NCBI RefSeq assembly: GCF_030814655.1
Contig: NZ_JAUSVK010000001.1
Location: forward strand, 875,043-939,042
Reading direction: 5' to 3'
Source: Labrys monachus
GTDB lineage: Bacteria; Pseudomonadota; Alphaproteobacteria; Rhizobiales; Labraceae
DNA length: 64,000 nt
Part shown: positions 1 to 8,721 of the stretch, in pieces
Position numbering within the stretch: the first letter of the stretch is position 1
How the letters are laid out: every line of letters begins with the position of its first letter
Position numbers and translations under genes: made by a program
The notes under the pieces: model-generated
Seen by the model: the letters and a program-made list of their open reading frames with translations, nothing else
What the model was told of the DNA's origin: nothing
Databases searched by the model: none

Positions 1-657
1 GACTATGCCGCCGTCTATCGCGACGTGCTGGTGCGCTGCGACCAGCCCGTCATCCTGCACTGGCTGGGCGAGATGTTCGATCCGGCCCTGGCGGGCTATT
101 GGGGCTGCGAGACCTTCGCGGAGGCTATGGAGGCCGTCGTCGCGATCATCGGCGAGAATGCCGCCAAGGTCGACGGCATCAAGGTCTCGCTGCTCGACAA
201 GGACAAGGAGATCGTCATGCGCCGCCGCCTGCCGGCGGGCGTGAAGATGTATACCGGTGACGACTTCAACTATCCCGAACTGATCGAAGGCGATGGGGAG
301 GGATACTCCCACGCCCTGCTCGGCATCTTCGACCCGCTGGCGCCGGCCGCCGCCCTCGCCATGTCCCGCCTCGCCGCCGGCGACAAAGCGGGCTTCCGCG
401 CCGTGCTCGACCCCACGGTGCCGCTGGCGCGGCTGATCTTCCGGGCGCCGACGCATTATTACAAGACCGGCGTGGTGTTCCTCGCCTGGCTCAACGGCTT
501 CCAGAGGCATTTCATCATGCTGAACGGGCACCAGGCGATGCGGCCGCTGCCCTATTTCGTCGAGGTCTTCAAGCATGCGGACCGCTGCGGCCTGCTACGC
601 GACCCCGACCTGGCGGTCGTCCGGATGCGGGCGCTGCTCGCCCTCTACGGCGTTTGA
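1..657 (+). CDS. DUF993 family protein, C-terminal part (5' truncated)
   Basis: The gene runs in from the left edge and is open from base 1 to the TGA at 655-657, leaving 218 residues. The segment reads as the C-terminal part of a DUF993 protein, a family grouped with the dihydrodipicolinate synthase-like TIM barrels; the stretches DGIKVSLLDKDKE (with a lysine in the position expected for a Schiff-base residue) and MYTGDDFNYPELI are typical. Family members are often found beside sugar isomerase-like and Gfo/Idh-type genes and are thought to act on sugar-derived acids, but no reaction is firmly assigned. It is followed after 9 bases by the TIM-barrel gene at 667, so the two are probably co-transcribed. 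The family call is fairly sure; the function is unknown. Confidence 0.8.
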   Translation, partial: DYAAVYRDVLVRCDQPVILHWLGEMFDPALAGYWGCETFAEAMEAVVAIIGENAAKVDGIKVSLLDKDKEIVMRRRLPAGVKMYTGDDFNYPELIEGDGEGYSHALLGIFDPLAPAAALAMSRLAAGDKAGFRAVLDPTVPLARLIFRAPTHYYKTGVVFLAWLNGFQRHFIMLNGHQAMRPLPYFVEVFKHADRCGLLRDPDLAVVRMRALLALYGV

Positions 658-666
658 GGCAGGGCG

Positions 667-1527
667 GTGCGGGACTTTTCGCATGATCATTCCGCGCTTG
701 CCCTGAACACGGCCACGCTCGGGCACAATGTCGACGGGCATGGCGCGGGCTGGGCGCCCGAGCGGATCATCGATGCCTGTGCCGAGCGCGGCTTCGGCGG
801 GATTGTGTTCTGGCGGCGCGAGATCGGCGGCAGGGCGGTCGAGATCGGCGAACGCGCGCGGGCCGCGGGGCTGGAGGTCTGCGGTCTCTGCCGCTCCCCC
901 TTCCTGGTGGGGCCGCTGGCACTGCCCTCGCGGCAGGCGGTGATGGATGATTTCCGTGCCTCGATCGACATGGCCGCGGCGCTCGGGGCGTCCTGCCTGA
1001 CGATCTGCGTCGGCGGCGTCATCGAAGGATCGCACAGCATGCGGGAGAGCCTGCGGAGGGTGGCGGACCTCGTCGCCGAGGCGGTTCCCCATGCCGCGCA
1101 GGCCGGCGTGAGCCTCGCGCTGGAGCCGCTGCATCCGGTCTATGGCGGCAATCGCTCCTGCCTGGTCACGGTGCGCGACGCCGTCGATATGTGCGAGGCG
1201 ATCGCCGATCCCGTGCTGAAGGTGGCGGTCGACGTCTACCACGTCTGGTGGGATCTCTCCCTGCCGGAGCAATTGCGCCGCCTCGGCGGGAGCGGCATCG
1301 CGGGCTATCACCTGTGCGACTGGCTGGCCGACACCCGCGACGTGCTGCTCGACCGCGGCATGATGGGAGACGGCGTCGCCGATCTCAGAGCCATCCGCCG
1401 GGCGGTCGAGGATGCCGGCTATGCCGGCTATTGCGAGGTGGAGATCTTCTCCGCGGCGAACTGGTGGAAGCGCGATCCGGCCGACGTGCTCGACATCTGC
1501 GTCGAGCGGTTCCGGACGCATTGCTGA
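667..1527 (+). CDS. Sugar phosphate isomerase/epimerase-like TIM-barrel protein
   Basis: 286 residues from a GTG start 9 bases after the DUF993 stop. The protein has the xylose-isomerase-like AP-endonuclease-2 fold seen in IolE, IolI and tagatose epimerases. Metal-ligand candidates can be seen at conserved positions: LALEPLHP (Glu, about residue 155), [11 protein letters not shown] (Asp and His, about 190), GYHLCDW (His, about 217) and a late CEVEIFS (Glu). Such proteins isomerise or epimerise keto-sugars, and some cleave 3-keto-glycosides by beta-elimination. Together with the DUF993 neighbour this suggests processing of a sugar or cyclitol derivative. The start could lie slightly further in, but the GTG leaves a full-length domain. 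The fold is sure; the substrate is unknown. Confidence 0.8.
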   Translation: MRDFSHDHSALALNTATLGHNVDGHGAGWAPERIIDACAERGFGGIVFWRREIGGRAVEIGERARAAGLEVCGLCRSPFLVGPLALPSRQAVMDDFRASIDMAAALGASCLTICVGGVIEGSHSMRESLRRVADLVAEAVPHAAQAGVSLALEPLHPVYGGNRSCLVTVRDAVDMCEAIADPVLKVAVDVYHVWWDLSLPEQLRRLGGSGIAGYHLCDWLADTRDVLLDRGMMGDGVADLRAIRRAVEDAGYAGYCEVEIFSAANWWKRDPADVLDICVERFRTHC

Positions 1528-1564
1528 CGGGGTCCGCCGGCCCATCCCCATGAAAGGTTCTGCG

Positions 1565-2314
1565 ATGAAAATTCTGGTACCCGTGAAGCGGGTGGCCGAC
1601 CACAACGCCAAGATCCGCGTGAAGCCGGACGGTTCGGGCGTCGACCTCGCCAACGTCAAGATGTCGATGAACCCCTTCGACGAGATCTCCGTGGAGGAGG
1701 CGGTGCGCCTGAAGGAGGCCGGCAAGGCGGGGGAAGTGGTCGTGGTCTCGATCGGCCCGGCGAAGGCCGAGGATGTCCTGCGCGCGGCCCTCGCCATGGA
1801 CGCCGACCGGGCCATTCTGGTGGAGGCCGACGATGCCGTCGAGCCGCTCGCCGTGGCCAAGATCCTCAAGGGGGTGGCCGATGCCGAGGGGCCTGGCCTC
1901 GTCCTCGTCGGCAAGCAGGCGATCGACGACGACTGCAACCAGACCGGACAGATGCTGGCCGCGCTGCTCGGCTGGGCGCAGGCGACCTTCGCCTCCCGCA
2001 TCGAGCTTCTCGACGGGAAGGCCAGGATCATCCGCGAAGTCGACGGCGGCCTGCAGACCCTCGACATCGCCCTGCCGGCAGTGGTGACCTGCGACCTGCG
2101 TCTCAACGAACCGCGCTACGCCTCGCTTCCACAGATCATGAAGGCTCGGAAGAAGCCGCTGGAACGAAGGGCCGCCGCCGATTTCGGGGTTTCGCTCTCG
2201 CCGCGCCTGAAGGTGCTGAGGACGGAGGAGCCGAAGGGCCGCAAGGCCGGCGTGACGGTGAACTCGGCCGCCGAACTCGTCGACAGGCTCCGGACCGAAG
2301 CCGGCGTGCTTTGA
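1565..2314 (+). CDS. etfB: Electron transfer flavoprotein subunit beta
   Basis: 249 residues, the usual length for EtfB. The ATG at 1565 begins [19 protein letters not shown], the standard N-terminus of the family, preceded by GAAAGG at a good distance. The protein holds the AMP-binding fold of the ETF heterodimer and a typical recognition-loop region around [18 protein letters not shown] (residues ~113-130). ETF takes electrons from flavin dehydrogenases and passes them to ETF:ubiquinone oxidoreductase. The gene is followed 22 bases later by etfA. No acyl-CoA dehydrogenase or dimethylglycine-type dehydrogenase lies within this window, so the electron donor is either encoded elsewhere or is one of the oxidoreductases of the neighbouring block. 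Confidence 0.95.
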   Translation: MKILVPVKRVADHNAKIRVKPDGSGVDLANVKMSMNPFDEISVEEAVRLKEAGKAGEVVVVSIGPAKAEDVLRAALAMDADRAILVEADDAVEPLAVAKILKGVADAEGPGLVLVGKQAIDDDCNQTGQMLAALLGWAQATFASRIELLDGKARIIREVDGGLQTLDIALPAVVTCDLRLNEPRYASLPQIMKARKKPLERRAAADFGVSLSPRLKVLRTEEPKGRKAGVTVNSAAELVDRLRTEAGVL

Positions 2315-2336
2315 ACGCAACAGGAGGGACAGGACC

Positions 2337-3266
2337 GTGACCATTCTTCTTCTCGCCGACCATGACGACGGGAGCCTGTCGGATCACACGGCCAAGGCGC
2401 TGACGGCCGCCCTGCAGATCGGCGGCGAGGTGCATGTGCTCGTCGCCGGCAGGGATGTCGGCGCGGTCGCCGCCGCTGCCGCCCGGCTCGCCGGTGTCGC
2501 GAAGGTGCTCGCCGCCGACGGCGATACCCTGGCGCACGGCCTGGCCGAACCGCTGGCGGAACTGGTCCTCTCCCTGTGCGCGCCCTACGACACCCTGGTC
2601 GCGGCCGCGACGTCGGCCGGCAAGAGCGTGATGCCCCGGATCGCAGCGCTGCTCGACGTCGCCCAGATTTCCGAAATCGTCGAAGTCGTGTCGCCAGACA
2701 CGTTCAAGCGGCCGATCTATGCGGGCAGCGCCGTCCAGACGGTGCAGTCCGCCGACGACGTGAAGATCGTCACCGTGCGCACCGCCGCCTTCGCCCCCGC
2801 GCCGGCGGGCGGCCCGGCGCCGATCGAGGCCGTGCCGGCCGCCGTCGCTCCCGGCCCCTCCACCTTCGTCGCGCAGGCGGTCGCCGCTTCCGATCGCCCG
2901 GAGCTGACCTCCGCCCGCATCGTCATCGCCGGCGGCCGGGCGCTCGGATCGGCCGAGAGCTTCCGGTCGGTCATCCTGCCGGTGGCGGACAAGCTCGGGG
3001 CCGCCGTCGGCGCCTCGCGCGCCGCCGTCGATGCGGGCTATGCGCCCAATGACTGGCAGGTGGGGCAGACCGGCAAGGTCGTCGCGCCTCAGCTCTACAT
3101 CGCCTGCGGAATTTCGGGTGCCATCCAGCATCTGGCCGGCATGAAGGATTCGAAGATCATCGTCGCCATCAACAAGGATGCGGAGGCGCCGATCTTCCAG
3201 GTCGCCGATTACGGCCTGGTCGCCGATCTCTTCGAGGTCCTGCCGGCGCTGGACGAGGCGCTCTGA
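2337..3266 (+). CDS. etfA: Electron transfer flavoprotein subunit alpha
   Basis: 309 residues, full length for EtfA. The GTG at 2337 follows a strong ribosome site, CAGGAGGGA at 2320-2328. The N-terminal half is the ETF-alpha/beta-like domain. The C-terminal half is the FAD-binding domain, with [11 protein letters not shown] (about residue 200) and the family signature [17 protein letters not shown] (about residues 252-268). It pairs with the EtfB encoded just upstream and carries the FAD that accepts electrons from partner dehydrogenases. A short hairpin (3275-3290) follows the stop codon. Confidence 0.95.
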   Translation: MTILLLADHDDGSLSDHTAKALTAALQIGGEVHVLVAGRDVGAVAAAAARLAGVAKVLAADGDTLAHGLAEPLAELVLSLCAPYDTLVAAATSAGKSVMPRIAALLDVAQISEIVEVVSPDTFKRPIYAGSAVQTVQSADDVKIVTVRTAAFAPAPAGGPAPIEAVPAAVAPGPSTFVAQAVAASDRPELTSARIVIAGGRALGSAESFRSVILPVADKLGAAVGASRAAVDAGYAPNDWQVGQTGKVVAPQLYIACGISGAIQHLAGMKDSKIIVAINKDAEAPIFQVADYGLVADLFEVLPALDEAL

Positions 3267-3274
3267 GGCGAACG

Positions 3275-3290
3275 GCCCGCCAAAGCGGGC
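3275..3290 (+). repeat. Small hairpin after etfA
   Basis: GCCCGC at 3275-3280 and GCGGGC at 3285-3290 pair perfectly around the loop CAAA. No T-run follows, so it is not a standard terminator; it may stabilise the 3' end of the etf message. Confidence 0.5.
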
Positions 3291-3318
3291 ATCCCGAAAC
3301 AGGACCGCAGGTGGCACG

Positions 3319-3813
3319 ATGTCCGACACGATCTCCCTCGACGGGCTTCTCGACCAGGAACGAAGGCTGGTCTTTCCCGTCTTCGACAACGGCACGGCCG
3401 TCGATCTCGGCCTGTTCGGCCTCGCCATCGCCCGCGAACGCGCCCTGCCGATCGTCCTCGACATCACGCGCAACCGGCAGCAGCTCTTTCACGCCGCCTT
3501 GCCCGGCACCTCGCCGGACAACGACCAGTGGGTCGCGCGCAAGACCGCCGTCGTCTACCGTTTCGGGCATTCGTCCTTCTACATGGGCGTGTCCACCCCC
3601 GAGGGCGGGCCGGCCTTCCACGAGCGTTACATGCTCGATCCCAAGGAATATGCCGCCTATGGCGGCAGCTTCCCGATCGTCGTCGACGGCACGGGACCGG
3701 TGGGCACGATGACGGTGTCCGGCCTGCCCCAGCAGGCCGATCACGAACTGGTGGTGGAACTCATCGGCCTCTTCCTCGGGCAACGCTTCGGCAGGACGTC
3801 CGAGCCGGGCTGA
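3319..3813 (+). CDS. Heme-degrading/HbpS-like UPF0303 family protein
   Basis: 164 residues, normal for UPF0303 (HbpS-like, GlcG/DUF336 superfamily). The ATG at 3319 starts MSDTISLDGLLDQERRLVFP, matching family N-termini. The conserved core includes FDNGTAVDLGLFGL, a FGHSSFYMG segment and the C-terminal GPVGTMTVSGLPQQADHELVV. Members are described as small heme-binding or heme-degrading proteins and often sit in catabolic clusters with uncertain roles. It lies 52 bases after etfA on the same strand and ends 7 bases before the convergent TetR gene. The family call is good; the role in this block is unknown. Confidence 0.8.
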   Translation: MSDTISLDGLLDQERRLVFPVFDNGTAVDLGLFGLAIARERALPIVLDITRNRQQLFHAALPGTSPDNDQWVARKTAVVYRFGHSSFYMGVSTPEGGPAFHERYMLDPKEYAAYGGSFPIVVDGTGPVGTMTVSGLPQQADHELVVELIGLFLGQRFGRTSEPG

Positions 3814-3820
3814 AGCGCCG

Positions 3821-4483
3821 TCAGTCCCGGCCGTCGTTCTGGATGCAGACCAGCCGCGTGACGGTCTCGATGTTGAAGTCGAGCCGCTGCTGCAGCGCGT
3901 CGGGGGCCATGAGGTCGCGCTCGAAGATGATCGAGCCGGTGAAGCGGTTGGTGAGGTAGTAATATCCGATCGCCGCGATGGTAATGTTGAGCTGGGTCGC
4001 GTCGATGCCCTCCCGGAAGATGCGGTCGGCCACGCCCCGGGCCAGGAGCTTCTCGGCCATGTTGACGAAGGGCCGGCTGACGGCCTGGATGACCTGCGAT
4101 TTCTTCAGGTGCTTGGCTTTGTGGAGGTTCTCGCTGTTGACGAGGGTGAGGAACTCCGGATGGGCGAGGTAGTAGTTCCAGGTGAAGCGCACCAGCGTCT
4201 CGAGCGCCGTCTTCGGATCGAGATGGTCGAGCTCGAGCTTGGTCTCCGCCGTGCGGATGTCGACATAGGCGTCTTCCAGCACGCGCTGGAACAGCGCCTC
4301 CTTGCTCTCGAAGTAATGATAGATCATCCGCTTGTTGGACTTGGCCTGCTCGGCGATGATGTCGACGCGGGCGCCGCCCAATCCGTTCTTGGCGAATTCC
4401 TTCTTGGCCGCGGCCAGGATGCGCTTCTGCGTGGCCTCGGCGTCCCTGATGCGGACGGGCGTCGCCTTGCGGATGACTGCCAT
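3821..4483 (-). CDS. TetR family transcriptional regulator
   Basis: 220 residues. The ATG (minus strand, 4483) begins MAVIRKATPVRIRDAEATQK. The N-terminal HTH is clear at about residues 17-62: KRILAAAKKEFAKNGLGG, then VDIIAEQAKSNKRMIYHYF and the ESKEALFQRVL helix. The rest is an all-helical ligand-binding and dimerisation domain like the TetR C-terminal domain 41 type. It is transcribed away from the ABC transporter gene at 4832, with a 348-base regulatory gap between them. It is the only regulator in the 1-17 kb catabolic block, so it is the best candidate to bind the repeated TAACTA-NN-YAGTTA sites. That link is inferred, not shown. Confidence 0.93.
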   Translation of the reverse strand: MAVIRKATPVRIRDAEATQKRILAAAKKEFAKNGLGGARVDIIAEQAKSNKRMIYHYFESKEALFQRVLEDAYVDIRTAETKLELDHLDPKTALETLVRFTWNYYLAHPEFLTLVNSENLHKAKHLKKSQVIQAVSRPFVNMAEKLLARGVADRIFREGIDATQLNITIAAIGYYYLTNRFTGSIIFERDLMAPDALQQRLDFNIETVTRLVCIQNDGRD

Positions 4484-4567
4484 TCTCTTCCAAGCTCCTG
4501 ATCTGCCGGTGCCGCCCGGTCGTCGGCAATCCGCTCCGCGTTCGATCCGATCGGCTGCAATATGCCA

Positions 4568-4579
4568 TGTCATATGACA
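4568..4579. promoter_or_regulatory. Perfect palindrome upstream of the TetR gene
   Basis: TGTCATATGACA is its own reverse complement and lies 85 bases upstream of the TetR start codon. It could be an autoregulatory operator or a site for another regulator; it does not match the TAACTA motif. Confidence 0.45.
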
Positions 4580-4601
4580 ACCGGTGTAGCCTTCACGGGT
4601 G

Positions 4602-4619
4602 AAACTAACAAGATACTTA
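4602..4619. promoter_or_regulatory. Weak match to the shared operator
   Basis: AAACTAACAAGATACTTA agrees with the site at 10722-10739 in 13 of 18 positions, including the AACTA half and the trailing CTTA. It is the least certain of the proposed sites. Confidence 0.35.
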
Positions 4620-4715
4620 CCTACCGATACTTGTCTGGCCTCACGGCGCGGAGAATCGTGATCTATCCGGGCGGGAGCCGGCGGCCGGTGAATTGACAGC
4701 CCGATTTTAATGCAG

Positions 4716-4733
4716 TAACTAGTTAGTGCAATA
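4716..4733. promoter_or_regulatory. Operator-like site 1, before the sugar ABC binding-protein gene
   Basis: TAACTA-GT-TAGTGC followed by AATA. It matches the TAACTA-NN-YAGTTA consensus fully in the left half and in four of six bases in the right half. It begins exactly 17 bases after TTGACA (4693-4698), where a -10 element would lie, so a bound repressor would block the promoter. About 100 bases separate it from the ATG at 4832. Confidence 0.6.
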
Positions 4734-4831
4734 AGATCGCTGAAGGCGATGTGTGCATGAAGGATGCGGACGCCGCGCATCGCCCGCGGGGCGGTGCCTG
4801 CATCCGCTGCGTGTCGGAACGGGAGGATCGA

Positions 4832-5941
4832 ATGTCGTTCATCAAGAATTTCATCGAGCAGGAAACGCTCAACCGCAGGAATTTCCTGCTCGCATCGGCG
4901 CTCGGCCTCGGCGGCGCCGCCGCCGCATCCCTGGCGCGGCCCTCGATCGCGCGGGCGTCCATCGCCGATCCGACGATCGCCTGGAGCTATCGCGACCGCA
5001 CCAATCCCTATTGGAACGCCATCGCCTCCGGTGGCGAGGCGTTCGTGGAAAGCCTGGGCAAGCCCAAGAGCGCGCTGGTGCAGCTCATCAACGAGGGCAG
5101 CAGCGAGAAATCGCTGTCCGACGTGAAGGCTCTCCTCGGCAAGACGGACGGCAGGCTGGCCCTGGCGATCGATGCCAACGATTCCCCCAACGGCCGTCCG
5201 GTCGTCGAGGCGGTGGCGGCCAAGGGCGCCTATGTCTCCACCATCTGGAACAAGACCGACGACCTCCACCCCTGGGATTTCGGCGACAACTACGTCTCGC
5301 ACATGACGTGGTCGGATGTCGGCCCGTCCGAGCAGACCGCGACCATCCTGTTCAAGGCCATGGGCGGCAAGGGCGCCATCGTCGGCCTCGGCGGCATCGC
5401 CTCCAACAATCCGGCCATCGAACGCCGCCACGGCCTGGACAATGCCCTCAAGAACTATCCGGACATCAAGCTGCTCGACTACCAGGCCGCCGACTGGGAT
5501 ACCCAGAAGGCCAACGCCATCATGGCGAGCTATCTCACCCGCTTCGGCGACCAGATCACCGGCGTGTTCTGCGCCAACGACACCATGGCCTATGGCGTGA
5601 TCGAGGCCCTTCGCGCCGAAGGCCTCGCCGGCCAGATCCCGATCGTCGCCTATGACGGCAACGCCCAGGCGGTGGACCTCGTCCTGGCCGGAGACCTGCT
5701 CGCGACGGTCTCCACCAATCCCTATTGGGGCGGCGGCGTGACCGCGGCGCTCGCCTATTATGCGGCGATCGGCGCGTTCAAGCCCTCCCAGGAGCCCCGC
5801 GAGCATCGCGAATTCTACGGCCCGACCATCCTGATCACCAAAGCCGAGGCCGAGGATTTCAAGAAGAAGTACATCCAGTCGACGCCTTCCTACAATTGGA
5901 AGGACTTCTGGGGGCCGTCCAAGGGCCAGATCATGTACTGA
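4832..5941 (+). CDS. Sugar-type ABC transporter substrate-binding protein (periplasmic binding protein 4 family)
   Basis: 369 residues. The ATG at 4832 follows GGGAGGATCG, a good ribosome site. The N-terminus carries a Tat-like signal, NRRNFLLASALGLGG, with the twin arginines at residues 15-16, a hydrophobic run and a likely cut near ARA (about 42). The mature part has the two-lobed ribose-binding-protein fold, with WSYRDRTNPYWNAIASGGEAF near its start and GVFCANDTMAYGVIEAL (about 247-263) in the second lobe. It delivers a sugar-like ligand to the permeases at 6235 and 8722 and the ATPase at 7208. A twin-arginine signal on a binding protein suggests export in folded form. The ligand cannot be named. 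Confidence 0.92.
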   Translation: MSFIKNFIEQETLNRRNFLLASALGLGGAAAASLARPSIARASIADPTIAWSYRDRTNPYWNAIASGGEAFVESLGKPKSALVQLINEGSSEKSLSDVKALLGKTDGRLALAIDANDSPNGRPVVEAVAAKGAYVSTIWNKTDDLHPWDFGDNYVSHMTWSDVGPSEQTATILFKAMGGKGAIVGLGGIASNNPAIERRHGLDNALKNYPDIKLLDYQAADWDTQKANAIMASYLTRFGDQITGVFCANDTMAYGVIEALRAEGLAGQIPIVAYDGNAQAVDLVLAGDLLATVSTNPYWGGGVTAALAYYAAIGAFKPSQEPREHREFYGPTILITKAEAEDFKKKYIQSTPSYNWKDFWGPSKGQIMY

Positions 5942-6234
5942 CGGCCCGTTTGAAGACGACAGCCGTCCGGACCTCCGTCATCCCCGGCTTGCCGTGCAGC
6001 GGCGAGGGGAGGGATCCATGGGCCAGGACTCCGTCCTGCGGCATGGATCCTTGCAACATGGATCGGCCCCGCTCGCCGGGGCTGACGGGACGGCTTTCAA
6101 ACGGCTTCCGAACGCTGCCTCAGGCCGCCCTCGCCGGGCCGTCGCAGCATTTGACCGAGCAAGCGGGGCCTTGTGAACCCGGCGCCGCGGCTCTTCTCCG
6201 GCCGCCGGGCCGGGCTTCTTCGATGGAGGATGGC
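5942..6234. other. Intergenic region with palindromic repeat element
   Basis: A 293-base gap inside the ABC operon without a credible gene. It contains the strong nested hairpin at 6012-6050 and a GCCCC/GGGGC hairpin shortly after. It resembles the short intergenic palindromes scattered in Hyphomicrobiales genomes and may set the expression ratio of binding protein to permease. Confidence 0.5.
6012..6050. repeat. Nested inverted repeat (BIME/REP-like)
   Basis: GGATCCATG (6012-6020) pairs perfectly with CATGGATCC (6042-6050). Inside, CAGGAC (6024-6029) pairs with GTCCTG (6033-6038) around a TCC loop, with a 3x3 internal bulge. No T-run follows. It suits a 3'-end-stabilising or repetitive intergenic element. 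Confidence 0.7.
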
Positions 6235-7200
6235 GTGTCGAAATTGTCGGGCCGCGCGGATCTGCAGAAATGGGCGCCACTTCTGGTCTTGGTGGCGCTG
6301 GTGGTGTTCTTTGCGGTCCTCAATCCGAACTTCCTGTCGGTGCGGAACTTCGCCCGCATCTCGATCTCCGCCACGGCGCCGCTGATGGTGGCGCTCGGCG
6401 TGACGTTCGTGATCATCATGGGATCGATCGACCTGTCGATGGAAGGGGCGGTGGCGGTCTGCGCCGTGGTCTTCGCCTGGGTGTTCCTGGCGCTGGGCGG
6501 CTCGCTCGCCGGTCCCGGCTGGCTCGCCGTGCCGCTCTGCCTCCTGGTCGGCGCCGTCTACGGCGCGGTGAACGGCGCGGTGCATGTGGGTCTGCGCATC
6601 CCCTCCTTCATGGCGAGCCTGAGCATGGGATTCGTCGGCATCGGCCTGTCGCTGCTGATGACGGGCGGTGACCGCATCCGGGTCGAGGATCCGACCTTCC
6701 GCGCCTTGCTGACGGAGCGCTATTTCGGCTTTCCGCTCATGGTCCACGTTGCCCTTCTCGTCCTGCTCGTCGCCTGGTTCATCCAGAGCCAGACCGCGAT
6801 CGGACGCAATTTCTACGCCGTCGGCGGCGGGGAGGAGCTCGCGCACGCCTCCGGCCTCGATGTGCGCCGCGTCCGCATCGCCGGCTTCACCATCGCCGGG
6901 GTGTTCTACGCCTTCGGCGCGCTGTTCGCCGTGGCCCAGATCGGCATCGCCGAGACGGCGACCGGCAACAATTTCATGTTCGCCTCGATCACCTCGGTCG
7001 TCGTCGGCGGAACGGCGCTGTGGGGCGGCAGCGGCGGCGTCTGGAACACGCTGATCGGCGTGCTGATCGTCAACGTCATCAACAACGGCATGGTGGTCAT
7101 GGGCCTGCCCCGCTACATCCAGGACGGGGTGCTGGGGCTGCTGGTCATCATCGCCGTGGTGCTGTCGACCGATCGCCGGTCCCTGAGCCTGGTGAAGTGA
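6235..7200 (+). CDS. Sugar ABC transporter permease (RbsC-like)
   Basis: 321 residues from the GTG at 6235, which has GGAGGA at 6225-6230; an in-frame ATG at 6223 lacks a ribosome site. The protein has 8-10 hydrophobic segments and the family signatures: TFVIIMGSIDLSMEGAVAV (about residues 55-75), TAIGRNFYAVGGGEELAHASG (about 183-203) and TSVVVGGTALWGGSGGVWNT near the C-terminus. It forms half of the membrane channel with the second permease at 8722 and couples to the ATPase encoded next, 7 bases downstream. Confidence 0.92.
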   Translation: MSKLSGRADLQKWAPLLVLVALVVFFAVLNPNFLSVRNFARISISATAPLMVALGVTFVIIMGSIDLSMEGAVAVCAVVFAWVFLALGGSLAGPGWLAVPLCLLVGAVYGAVNGAVHVGLRIPSFMASLSMGFVGIGLSLLMTGGDRIRVEDPTFRALLTERYFGFPLMVHVALLVLLVAWFIQSQTAIGRNFYAVGGGEELAHASGLDVRRVRIAGFTIAGVFYAFGALFAVAQIGIAETATGNNFMFASITSVVVGGTALWGGSGGVWNTLIGVLIVNVINNGMVVMGLPRYIQDGVLGLLVIIAVVLSTDRRSLSLVK

Positions 7201-7207
7201 TCCGGCC

Positions 7208-8710
7208 ATGTTCGAACTGAGAAACGTTGACAAGACCTTCCCGAACGTGCGGGCCCTCAAGGGCATCGACTTCCGCATCGAGCGCGGCGAGATCGTCGGC
7301 CTGGTCGGCGAGAACGGCGCCGGCAAATCCACCCTGATGAAGGTGATCTACGGCGCCTACCAGCACAATGGCGGCGACGTCCTCATCGACGGCAAGCCGG
7401 TGCGCTTCGACAATCCGCGGCAGGCGATGGACATGGGCATCGGCATGGTGTTCCAGGAGCAGTCGCTCATCGGCAACCTGACCGTGATGGAGAACATCTT
7501 CCTCGGCTTCGAGCGGCAGTTCGTCCGGTTCGGGGTGATGAACTGGAGGAGGATGGCCGCCGCGGCCCGCTTCCAGCTTGCCAAGGTCAAGCTCGACATC
7601 GACCCGCGGACGGTCACCGCCCGGCTCTCCTTCTCGCAGCGCCAGCTGGTCGAACTCGCCAAGGTCCTCACCTTGGAGGAGAGGGTGAAGGGCGATCTCG
7701 TCATCCTGCTCGACGAGCCGACCTCGGTGCTCGCCAAGGAGGAGGTGCAACTGCTGTTCGGCCTGGTGCGGGAACTGCGCAGCCGCGCCGCCTTCATCTT
7801 CGTCTCCCACCGGCTGGACGAGATCCTCGAGCTGACCGACCGCATCTATGTGATGAAGGACGGAGAGGTCGTCGATCACGTGCTCTCGGCGCAGGCGAGC
7901 GCCGAGAGCATCCAGCGCAAGATGGTCGGGCGCGACATCAACAAGCAGTATTACCGCGAGGAGAAGCAGAAGCCCTACCAGGCAAGGGTTCTGGCCGGGC
8001 TCGAACGGGCATCCCTGCCGGGCGAATATTCCGACATCTCCTTCGAGCTCCATGCCGGCGAGGTGCTGGCGCTGGTCGGTACCGAAGGCTCGGGGCGGGA
8101 GGCCATCCTGCGCACCCTCTTCGGCCTGCAGAGGCCGCGGGAAGGCTCGCTCGTGCTCAAGCAGAAGCGGATGGCGGCCTCCAATCCGCGCCGGTCGGTC
8201 GCCAGCGGCGTCGGCTACATCCCCCGCGAAAGGAAGATCGAGGGCATCGTCGCCGGCATGAACGTCTACGAAAACATCACGCTCCCCCAATTGCAGGGAT
8301 ACAGCCGGTCCGGCTTTCTGAAGGTCGCCAGGGAACGGGCGACGGCGCGCGACTGGATCCGGCGCCTGTCGATCAAGGCCTCCTCGGAACTCGCCGATTG
8401 CGGCAACCTGTCGGGCGGCAACCAGCAGAAGGTGGTGCTCGCCAAATGGCGCAGCGCCGGCTCGGACATCATCCTGCTCGACCATCCGACCCGCGGCCTC
8501 GACATCGGCGCCAAGGAGGACGTCTACGAGATGGTGAGGGCGATGAACGAGGACGGCGTCGGCATCATCCTGATCGCCGATACGCTCGAGGAGGCGATCG
8601 GGCTGTCCCATACCATCCTCGTCATCAAGGATGGCGCGATCCAGAAGCGCTTCGACTGCAGTTCGGGCGAAAAGCCGACGCTTTTCGATCTTGTTCACCA
8701 CATGATCTGA
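7208..8710 (+). CDS. Sugar ABC transporter fused ATPase (RbsA/MglA-like)
   Basis: 500 residues with two nucleotide-binding domains. In domain 1 Walker A is GENGAGKST (about 35-43), Walker B is VILLDEPTS and the switch is FVSHRLDEI, but the signature is LSFSQRQ rather than LSxGQ. In domain 2 Walker A is degenerate (GTEGSGREA), as is usual for the family, the signature LSGGNQQK is normal, and the Walker B catalytic Glu is His (ILLDHPTRGLD). It powers import through the permeases at 6235 and 8722. It starts at an ATG 7 bases after the first permease and ends 11 bases before the second. Confidence 0.93.
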   Translation: MFELRNVDKTFPNVRALKGIDFRIERGEIVGLVGENGAGKSTLMKVIYGAYQHNGGDVLIDGKPVRFDNPRQAMDMGIGMVFQEQSLIGNLTVMENIFLGFERQFVRFGVMNWRRMAAAARFQLAKVKLDIDPRTVTARLSFSQRQLVELAKVLTLEERVKGDLVILLDEPTSVLAKEEVQLLFGLVRELRSRAAFIFVSHRLDEILELTDRIYVMKDGEVVDHVLSAQASAESIQRKMVGRDINKQYYREEKQKPYQARVLAGLERASLPGEYSDISFELHAGEVLALVGTEGSGREAILRTLFGLQRPREGSLVLKQKRMAASNPRRSVASGVGYIPRERKIEGIVAGMNVYENITLPQLQGYSRSGFLKVARERATARDWIRRLSIKASSELADCGNLSGGNQQKVVLAKWRSAGSDIILLDHPTRGLDIGAKEDVYEMVRAMNEDGVGIILIADTLEEAIGLSHTILVIKDGAIQKRFDCSSGEKPTLFDLVHHMI

Positions 8711-8721
8711 AGGCCGGTCCC

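Larger units (their letters stand above)
4484..4831. promoter_or_regulatory. Divergent control region between the TetR gene and the sugar ABC operon
   Basis: A 348-base gap without a credible gene. It contains a perfect 12-base palindrome near the TetR side (4568-4579), a weaker operator-like match (4602-4619), a TTGACA hexamer (4693-4698) and a good operator-like site (4716-4729) 17 bases after that hexamer. The arrangement fits a divergent promoter pair controlled by the TetR protein. Confidence 0.65.

Noticed and set aside
595-2106. Long minus-strand open frame opposite the isomerase and etfB genes
   Set aside because: It is an antisense shadow produced by high G+C; its translation is Arg/Ala-rich with no family features, while the plus strand encodes clear genes.
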